Source: Curtobacterium pusillum (GTDB lineage: Bacteria; Actinomycetota; Actinomycetes; Actinomycetales; Microbacteriaceae). From it: DNA of 58,557 nt. A model generated the notes under the pieces. The model did not search any database and was not told where the DNA came from. It saw only the letters and a list, made by a program, of their open reading frames with translations. Of the stretch, positions 52,994-58,557 are shown piece by piece; positions within the stretch are counted from its first letter, which is position 1, and each line of letters begins with the position of its first letter. Position numbers and translations under genes: made by a program. The DNA lies in assembly GCF_007680845.1 (NCBI RefSeq), contig NZ_VEIY01000002.1:85701-144257 (forward strand), written 5' to 3'.

Positions 52994-53473
52994 ATGCCCA
53001 CGCCTGACTTCGTCCTGTCCCTCCGCGCGAAGATCGGCACCGATCCGCTCTGGCTCACGGGGGTGACCGCCGTGGTCACCCGCGGCGAGGGCGAAGAGCG
53101 CGAACTCCTCGTCGTCCGCCGTGCCGACACGGGTGCGTTCACCCCGGTGACGGGCATCGTCGATCCCGGCGAGGAACCCGCGGTCGCCGCCGAGCGCGAG
53201 GTCCTGGAGGAGGCCGACGTCGTCGCCGTCGCCGAACGCCTGGCGTGGGTGCAGGTGCTGCCCGAGATGACCTACGGCAACGGCGACCGGGCGCAGTACC
53301 TCGACCTTGTCTTCGCGTGCCGGTACGTCTCCGGGGAGCCGTTCCCGGCCGACGGGGAGAACACCGAGGCGTTCTGGGCGCCGCTCGACGCGCTGCCGGA
53401 GATGCCCGCGAACATGCTCGCGCGCATCGAGGCGGCCCTGTCCGGCGGCCCCGCCGCCCGCTTCCAGCGCTGA
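52994..53473 (+). CDS. NUDIX hydrolase
   Basis: A 159-residue NUDIX protein with the box GIVDPGEEPAVAAEREVLEEADV and a C-terminal WAPLDALPEMPANM. The substrate is unknown. The divergent position to nagB under a shared operator may be coincidental. Confidence 0.88.
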   Translation: MPTPDFVLSLRAKIGTDPLWLTGVTAVVTRGEGEERELLVVRRADTGAFTPVTGIVDPGEEPAVAAEREVLEEADVVAVAERLAWVQVLPEMTYGNGDRAQYLDLVFACRYVSGEPFPADGENTEAFWAPLDALPEMPANMLARIEAALSGGPAARFQR

Positions 53474-53488
53474 CGGCCTGGAGGCGCG
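53474..53488 (+). repeat. Copy of 15-base recurrent motif
   Basis: Exact copy of CGGCCTGGAGGCGCG directly after the NUDIX stop and four bases before an inverted repeat. Confidence 0.75.
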
Positions 53489-53491
53489 GCG

Positions 53492-53561
53492 CCGAGTCTC
53501 GGTGTGAGCGACACTTCTCGGGCCGACGACCGCGAAAACTGTCGCTCAGCGCGAGACTCGG
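53492..53561. terminator. 70-base imperfect inverted repeat between convergent genes
   Basis: Outer arms of 10 bases (53492-53501 with 53552-53561) and inner arms of 9 bases (53505-53513 with 53540-53548) are separated by three unpaired bases. A probable bidirectional terminator for the NUDIX gene and the ABC operon. Confidence 0.7.
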
Positions 53562-53591
53562 GGCGGCCGGGGGCCGGGGGTCGGCGGCCGC

Positions 53592-54662
53592 CTAGGCGAG
53601 GGGCGCGACCGCGACGGGGGCGCCGAGCAGCCGCACGGCGACGGCGTCGCCGGCCACGCGCCGGTCGCCGACCTCGTGCTGCACGGTGACGACCGTGTCG
53701 TCGTCGAGCCGGACCGTCGTGCGGCGGATCGAGCCGAGGAAGCTCGACGCGACGACCGTCCCCGAGACGCCGTCGGGGGCGAACGCGACGTCCTCCGGGC
53801 GGACGTACGCGAGCACCGGCCCGTCGGCCACCGAGCCGTCGAGCGCCGGCACCCGGAACCCGTACACGAACACGTCGCCGCCGCGCAGGTCGCCGCGGAG
53901 CCGGTTCGACTGCCCGACGAAGTCCGCGGTGAAGGCGGAGGACGGGGAGCGGTAGAGCTCCTCGGGCGTGCCGATCTGCTCGATGTCACCGGCGTGCATC
54001 ACGGCGATGCGGTCCGAGACGGCGAGCGCTTCCTCCTGGTCGTGCGTGACGAAGACGGTCGTGATGCCGAGGTCGCTCTGGATGCGGCGGATCTCGTCGC
54101 GGAGGGACACCCGCACCTTGGCGTCGAGCGCGGAGAGCGGCTCGTCGAGCAGGAGCACACGGGGCCGGGTGACGAGCGCGCGGGCGAGGGCGACGCGTTG
54201 CTGCTGGCCTCCGGACAGCTGGTGGGGGTACCGGTCGGCGAACTCGCCGAGGTGGACCATGTCGAGCGCGTCGATCACCCGTTCGCGGCGGGCGGCCGCG
54301 GGGACCTTCCGCATCTCGAGCCCGAAGGCGACGTTCTGCCGCACCGTCATGTGCGGGAACAGCGAGTACTGCTGGAACACCATGCCGATGTCCCGCTTGT
54401 CGACCGGCACGCTCGACACGTCCGTGCCGTCGATGCGGATGGTGCCGGAGTCGATGCCCTCGAGCCCGGCGAGCGCGCGGAGCGCCGTGGTCTTGCCGCA
54501 GCCGGACGGGCCGAGGAGCGAGACGAACTCGCCCGGCTCGACCCGGAGCGACAGGCCGGCGAGGGCGCGGTGGGTGCCGTAGTGCTTCTCGACGGCCTCG
54601 AGCTCGACGGTCGCCCCGGAAGTCGAGAGCGACGCGGGGGCGGCGGGGGCGGTGACGGTCAT
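53592..54662 (-). CDS. ABC transporter ATP-binding protein (polyamine/iron/phosphonate type)
   Basis: A 356-residue ATPase. Walker A GPSGCGKTT, Q-loop FQQYSLFPHM, signature [15 protein letters not shown], Walker B VLLLDEP and a C-terminal TOBE-like domain (about 260-350, LAYVRPEDVAF). Its ATG overlaps the stop of the second permease. Last gene of the importer operon. Confidence 0.92.
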   Translation of the reverse strand: MTVTAPAAPASLSTSGATVELEAVEKHYGTHRALAGLSLRVEPGEFVSLLGPSGCGKTTALRALAGLEGIDSGTIRIDGTDVSSVPVDKRDIGMVFQQYSLFPHMTVRQNVAFGLEMRKVPAAARRERVIDALDMVHLGEFADRYPHQLSGGQQQRVALARALVTRPRVLLLDEPLSALDAKVRVSLRDEIRRIQSDLGITTVFVTHDQEEALAVSDRIAVMHAGDIEQIGTPEELYRSPSSAFTADFVGQSNRLRGDLRGGDVFVYGFRVPALDGSVADGPVLAYVRPEDVAFAPDGVSGTVVASSFLGSIRRTTVRLDDDTVVTVQHEVGDRRVAGDAVAVRLLGAPVAVAPLA

Positions 54663-55543
54663 GCGGACTCCTTGGTGCGGGATCGACGGGCGGTGCCGGC
54701 CCGGGCGGCGCCGACGCGCGCAGTGCCGACGCGCGCGGCGCCGACCCGTCCGATGACGACGAGCAGCACGAAGCCGAACACGAGGGCGCCGAGCGAGAAG
54801 ATCGCCGCGACGTACGGGTCGGTGGACTGCACAAGCAAGAGCGCGGTCTGGAACGTCGTGCGGGACAGGAACGAAGCGAGGGTGTACTCGCCGAGGACCA
54901 CCGTGATGGTGAGGAAGCACGCGGCCGTGATGCCGCGGCGGAGGTTCGGCAGCAGCACCCGCCACGTCACCGTCCACCACGAGGCGCCGAGCGACCTGGC
55001 GGCCTCGGACAGCACGGTCATGTCCATCGCGGTGATGGCTGCGGCGATCGGCCGGAACGCGAACGGCAACGAGACGATCCCGATCGCGAACGCCAGGGTC
55101 CAGGCCCCCGACCCGAAGACCTGCGCGACGATCTGGTACACGGGGATGAACCCGACGACGAGCACCACGACCGGCACCGTGATCGGGACGATGCAGACGA
55201 ACTCGAGGATGCGGCGGAGCCGTGGGTACCGCAGGGCCGTGATGATCTGCGCCGGCAGGAGCACGAGCAGCACGATCGCCACGGTGATGAGGGCGATGAC
55301 GAGCGAGGCGCCGAGCCCGTCGAACACCGGCTGGTAGGTCGCGGCGTTCACCGGGTCGGCGATGGCGGCGTAGTGCGCGACGGTCAGGCTGCCGTCGGTC
55401 CCCTGACGGAACGTGAACTGCGCGAGGGCGACGAGGGGGACGGCGAACACGAGGCCGACCACGATCAGCACGATCGCGGCGGTGACCCGTGACGGGGCCA
55501 CGCCGAAGCGTGGGACGCGGGTCGCGCCTCCCGTCCCGCTCAT
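54659..55543 (-). CDS. ABC transporter permease (second subunit)
   Basis: A 294-residue permease with six spans and the EAA loop EAARSLGASWWTVTWRVLLPNLRRG. Overlaps by four bases with both neighbours. The C-terminal tail has repeats of GAARVGTARVGAAR, a tandem-like segment coded at 54690-54750. Confidence 0.9.
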   Translation of the reverse strand: MSGTGGATRVPRFGVAPSRVTAAIVLIVVGLVFAVPLVALAQFTFRQGTDGSLTVAHYAAIADPVNAATYQPVFDGLGASLVIALITVAIVLLVLLPAQIITALRYPRLRRILEFVCIVPITVPVVVLVVGFIPVYQIVAQVFGSGAWTLAFAIGIVSLPFAFRPIAAAITAMDMTVLSEAARSLGASWWTVTWRVLLPNLRRGITAACFLTITVVLGEYTLASFLSRTTFQTALLLVQSTDPYVAAIFSLGALVFGFVLLVVIGRVGAARVGTARVGAARAGTARRSRTKESA

Positions 55544-56487
55544 CGCTGCCACCTGGCGGCGCGACGCTGGAGCAGCGCGTACCCACTCATCACGACCGCC
55601 ATGACGACGACCATGCCGAAGGCGAGCACCCCGGCCACGTTCTGCAGGCCGATGATCGTCTCGCTCGTGAGCTGCGTGCGGATGGTGAGCGGCACGATCC
55701 CGCCCTGCGAGATGAGCGCCGCGGCGGTGGCGAACGACGAGAATCCGTTCGCGAAGAGCAGCAGCAGCGATCCCCAGAACGCCGGTGCGAGCACGGGGAG
55801 ACCGATGCGCCGCCAGTACGTCAGGCGGGAGGCACCGAGCGTGGCGGCGGCCTCGCCCCACTGCGTCTTGACGCCCTCGAGTGCGGGCATGAACGTGAGG
55901 ACCATCAGCGGCACCTGGAAGTAGACGTACGGGATCACGAGCCCGGGCACCGTGTAGAGGAACGTCCCGTTCGCGTTGAGGTCGACGTGGAAGGCGGAGA
56001 CCAGCCACGCGGTGACGAGCCCCTGCGCGCCGATCGTGGCGATGAACGCGAACGCGAGCATGACGCCGCCGAACTGGGCGAGGACGCTCGCGGCGGAGTC
56101 GATCATCGACCGGACGAGCCCGTCGGGCCGGAGCGCGGCGAGCGCCCAGCACACGATCGCCCCGACGACCGCACCGACGACGGCGGAGACGGCGGAGAGG
56201 CCGAACGACCCGACGAAGGCACGGATGACCGACGGGTCGGCGAAGGCGGCGAGGTTCGCGAGCGTGAACCCCCCGGACCCGTCGAAGAAGCCGCTGCCCA
56301 CCGCGATCACGGCGGGGACGGCCAGGAAGAGCAGGACGTACGCGGCGAACGGGGTGAGGCCGAGCCAGGCGAGGCCGCCGCGGCGCCGGGCGCGGTGCCC
56401 GGCGACGCGGCGGTCGGCTGCATCGGCGGTGATCGCCGGGGCGGGGGCCACGCTGGTGGCGGCGGGGCCCGCCGATGCGGTGGTCAT
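55540..56487 (-). CDS. ABC transporter permease (first subunit)
   Basis: A 315-residue permease: a Pro/Ala-rich N-terminus, then spans from about 40, and the EAA loop WGEAAATLGASRLTYWRRIGLPVLAPAF. Pairs with the following permease. It begins 5 bases after the substrate-binding gene. Confidence 0.9.
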   Translation of the reverse strand: MTTASAGPAATSVAPAPAITADAADRRVAGHRARRRGGLAWLGLTPFAAYVLLFLAVPAVIAVGSGFFDGSGGFTLANLAAFADPSVIRAFVGSFGLSAVSAVVGAVVGAIVCWALAALRPDGLVRSMIDSAASVLAQFGGVMLAFAFIATIGAQGLVTAWLVSAFHVDLNANGTFLYTVPGLVIPYVYFQVPLMVLTFMPALEGVKTQWGEAAATLGASRLTYWRRIGLPVLAPAFWGSLLLLFANGFSSFATAAALISQGGIVPLTIRTQLTSETIIGLQNVAGVLAFGMVVVMAVVMSGYALLQRRAARWQR

Positions 56488-56492
56488 GCTGC

Positions 56493-57635
56493 TCAGGACC
56501 CCATCGTCGAGGCCCACTTGGCCGACAGGACCTTCGCGGCGGCCGTGGCCTGGTCGTCCGTCAGCTCGACGTAGTCCTTCGGCGCGCCACCGGCTGCGTC
56601 GAGGGCGTCCTGGTCGACCTTGCCCGACTTCTCGAGCGCGGAGAGCGTCGACGGGAAGGCGCCGGCCTGCAGGTACAGGTTCTGCACCGTCGGGCTGGCG
56701 ATGTACTCCTGCCAGAGGCGTGCCGCCGCCGGGTGCGGGGCGTCCTTGTTGATGGCCTGCGAGTAGTACGAGCCGAGGGCCTGCCCCTCGGGGACGACCG
56801 TCTTCCAGTTCTTGTTGCCGGAGGTGCCGGCGGCCGGGCCCCACGCCAGGTTGTTGTAGGACCACTGGATGACGACCGGGGTCTCACCCGAGGCGACCGT
56901 CGCCTGCGTCGGCAGCACGTTCTGGAAGTTGCCGGCCTGCTTGAGCTTGCCGAAGTAGTCGACGCCCTTGGTGATGTCGTCCGCGGAGCCGCCGTTCTCG
57001 AGCGCGGCGAGGTACACGGCCGAGGCGGCCTGGTTCGCCTGCGTCGGGTCACCCGAGATGGAGACCTTGCCCTTGTACTCGGAGCCGAGCAGGTCGTTCA
57101 GGTCCTTCGGGGCGTCCGTGATCTTCGACGAGTCGTAGCCGATCGACATGAGGCCCGTGTAGTCGCGGGTCCAGGCGCCGTCCTCGTCCTTGAGGGTGTC
57201 CGGGATGTCGCTCCAGTTCGCGACCTTGTAGTCCGTCAGCAGGTCGAGGTTCTGCTGGAGCACGGCGTTGCCGAGGTCGAGTACGTCGGGCGCGGTGGAC
57301 TGGCCCTTCTGCGACTTCACGGCGGCGACCTCGTCGGCGGAGGACCCGTTCGGGTTCGCGGAGGTGATCTTGATGCCGTACTTCTTGGTGAAGCCGTCGA
57401 TGATCTTGCCGTAGTTGGCCCACGACGGCGGCAGCGCGATGACGTTGAGCTGCCCCTCGGACTTGGCGGCCTTGACGAGGGCGTCCATGCCGCCGGCGGA
57501 CTCGGCGCTCGTGGCGGTCTTCCAGTCGGTGTCGTCCTTGGTCGTGCTGGCGGAGCTCGTCGCCGAGCATCCGGCGAGGGTGACGATCGCGGCGGCGGCC
57601 AGGGCGATGCCGGCCAGGGTGCGCTTGTGCTGCAC
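56493..57635 (-). CDS. ABC transporter extracellular solute-binding lipoprotein
   Basis: A 380-residue lipoprotein (lipobox LAGC). The mature part has VIALPPSWANYGKIIDGFTKKYGIKI and LPTQATVASGETPVVIQWSYNN, typical of the iron/thiamine/polyamine/2-aminoethylphosphonate class. The substrate is not clear. GTG 57635 follows AAAGG. First gene of the importer operon. Confidence 0.9.
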   Translation of the reverse strand: MQHKRTLAGIALAAAAIVTLAGCSATSSASTTKDDTDWKTATSAESAGGMDALVKAAKSEGQLNVIALPPSWANYGKIIDGFTKKYGIKITSANPNGSSADEVAAVKSQKGQSTAPDVLDLGNAVLQQNLDLLTDYKVANWSDIPDTLKDEDGAWTRDYTGLMSIGYDSSKITDAPKDLNDLLGSEYKGKVSISGDPTQANQAASAVYLAALENGGSADDITKGVDYFGKLKQAGNFQNVLPTQATVASGETPVVIQWSYNNLAWGPAAGTSGNKNWKTVVPEGQALGSYYSQAINKDAPHPAAARLWQEYIASPTVQNLYLQAGAFPSTLSALEKSGKVDQDALDAAGGAPKDYVELTDDQATAAAKVLSAKWASTMGS

Positions 57636-57793
57636 GGGGAGTGCCTTTCGGGTGGGGGTCCGGGTTCGGTTCGGGACGATCGTGGACGCGGCCGGTTTCC
57701 GGCGTCTGCTCCAGCGGTGAACGCTGGCGGAACAGCCGGTGCGGCTGTACGGTTTGCTCGCTCTTGCTGATTCGGATGGGCCTGGAGGCACGG

Positions 57794-58231
57794 ATGCAGT
57801 TCACGACGACGGTCCTGCAAGCACGGAAGACGGCTACCGGACTGCCGGTCCCGCCGTCCGTCATCGAGGCGCTCGGCTCCGGGAAGCGCCCGTCCGTGGT
57901 CGTCACGATCAACGGGGGCTACACGTACCGTTCGACCGTCGGGGTCATGAACGAGCAGTTCCTCGTACCGCTGTCCGCCTCGCACCGTGAGGCCGCCGGG
58001 GTCGCGGCCGGGGACACCGTCGAGGTCACGCTCGAGGTCGACACCCTGCCACGGGTGGTCGACCTGCCCGCCGACCTCGAGACGGCGCTGCACGAGGCCG
58101 GGGTCCGGGCGGCGTTCGACACGCTGTCGAACTCGCGGCAGCGGGCGCTCGTGGACCCGGTCGTGCAGGCGAAGGCGCCGGAGACGCGGCAGCGGCGGAT
58201 CGACAAGGCGGTCGAGGCGCTGCGCGCGTAG
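57794..58231 (+). CDS. DUF1905/YdeI-OmdA-type protein
   Basis: A 145-residue protein. The N-terminal beta-domain (about 1-90, PVPPSVIEALGSGKRPSVVVTINGGYTYR) is DUF1905, and the C-terminal helical part (AFDTLSNSRQRALVDPVVQAKAPETRQRRIDKAVEAL) resembles YdeI/OmpD-associated proteins. Its ribosome site (GGAGG) lies inside a near copy of the 15-base motif. Confidence 0.85.
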   Translation: MQFTTTVLQARKTATGLPVPPSVIEALGSGKRPSVVVTINGGYTYRSTVGVMNEQFLVPLSASHREAAGVAAGDTVEVTLEVDTLPRVVDLPADLETALHEAGVRAAFDTLSNSRQRALVDPVVQAKAPETRQRRIDKAVEALRA

Positions 58232-58557
58232 CGGGTCGGGTGCGGGCGAGGCTGGCGGGGCTGCCGGGGCGGGCCGGGGAGGGGCGGGGCGTGGGTTTTC
58301 GGGCGTACCTGGTCGGATCGGGCGTACCCGGTCGTTCAGAACGGCACGGTACGCCCGCTTCCACCCGGTACACCGCGGGCCGAGCGCGGGACCGGGCGCG
58401 CGCGGGTCGGGCGGGCGCGGCGAGCCGGGTGCTTTCGGGCGTACCTGGTCTTCTCGGGCCTGGCGTGGCCTGGTGCTTCCGGGCGTACCTGGTCGGATCG
58501 GGCGTACCCGGTCGTTCAGAACGGCACGGTACGCCCGCTTCCACCCGGTACACCGCG
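58232..58557. repeat. Intergenic 78-base direct repeats with internal palindromes
   Basis: Bases 58300-58377 and 58480-58557 are identical and 180 bases apart; the second copy runs to the window edge. Each has an inverted repeat GGGCGTACC/GGTACGCCC (58320-58328 with 58348-58356). A partial third copy of the unit's first 15 bases lies near 58436. No gene is evident. Confidence 0.85.

Noticed and set aside
58026..58553. Reverse frame through the direct repeats encoding a repeated peptide
   Set aside because: Pro/Arg-rich shadow that overlaps the YdeI-like gene and the repeats; no ribosome site or domain.
1..58557. CRISPR arrays, insertion sequences, integrases, rRNA
   Set aside because: No regularly spaced repeat-spacer pattern, no transposase or integrase motifs, and no rRNA sequence were seen; the 58300 repeats have only two full copies.

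Overview
The window is a high-GC actinobacterial chromosome segment. Gene families, synteny and promoter style (many leaderless TANNNT promoters, GTG starts, 4-base start/stop overlaps) fit Micrococcales, most likely Microbacteriaceae such as Curtobacterium; that placement is inference, since no rRNA marker is present. Gene density is high and most genes are housekeeping or catabolic.

Layout. 1-2.1 kb: a folate-binding YgfZ protein, a nitrobindin-like heme protein and small membrane proteins. 2.2-3.8 kb: glnR-mshD, the nitrogen regulator and mycothiol synthase pair that is also adjacent in mycobacteria. 3.8-24.2 kb: an accessory type VII secretion-like locus. It has a membrane Ser/Thr kinase, a three-module FHA-FtsK ATPase of EccC/EssC type, a membrane-anchored periplasmic-binding-like protein, a 924-residue helical lipoprotein, a frameshifted PH-domain membrane protein and its remnant, a set of small single-pass proteins, a 1792-residue RHS/YD-repeat polymorphic toxin candidate and a WXG100 protein. 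The 3' end of the RHS gene and the small genes beyond it are visibly lower in GC than the rest.

24.5-32.0 kb: phosphate block ppk1-mutT1 then pstSCAB, with a two-unit PHO box 5' of pstS. 32.2-33.7 kb: rskA-sigK. 33.7-36.6 kb: a structured intergenic region, small proteins, tRNA-Lys(UUU) and an SGNH hydrolase. 36.6-40.7 kb: a galactose cluster (galM and a DeoR regulator divergent from galTK). 40.7-45.2 kb: membrane proteins, glyA-folD behind a ZTP-type riboswitch, and clpS-DUF2017. 45.3-49.6 kb: MarR-MFS exporter, purU, DUF2568, nagA. 49.6-53.5 kb: GH10 xylanase, a MalY-like lyase, nagB under a DasR-like palindrome, and a NUDIX hydrolase. 53.6-57.6 kb: an ABC importer operon. The right end carries a YdeI-like protein and 78-base direct repeats.

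How it works together. The secretion-like locus suggests a kinase whose phosphothreonine output could be read by the ATPase's FHA domain, with WXG100 and RHS as cargo and the small single-pass proteins as possible immunity factors. No EccB, EccD, EccE or mycosin gene is in the window, and the parts look closer to the Firmicutes T7SSb plan. Phosphate uptake and polyphosphate synthesis sit side by side. nagA and nagB sit a few kb apart, with a dre-like operator at nagB. glyA, folD and purU all act in one-carbon metabolism.

Short intergenic elements recur: a 15-base motif (CGGCCTGGAGGCGCG) found repeatedly, and long perfect inverted repeats at gene 3' ends.
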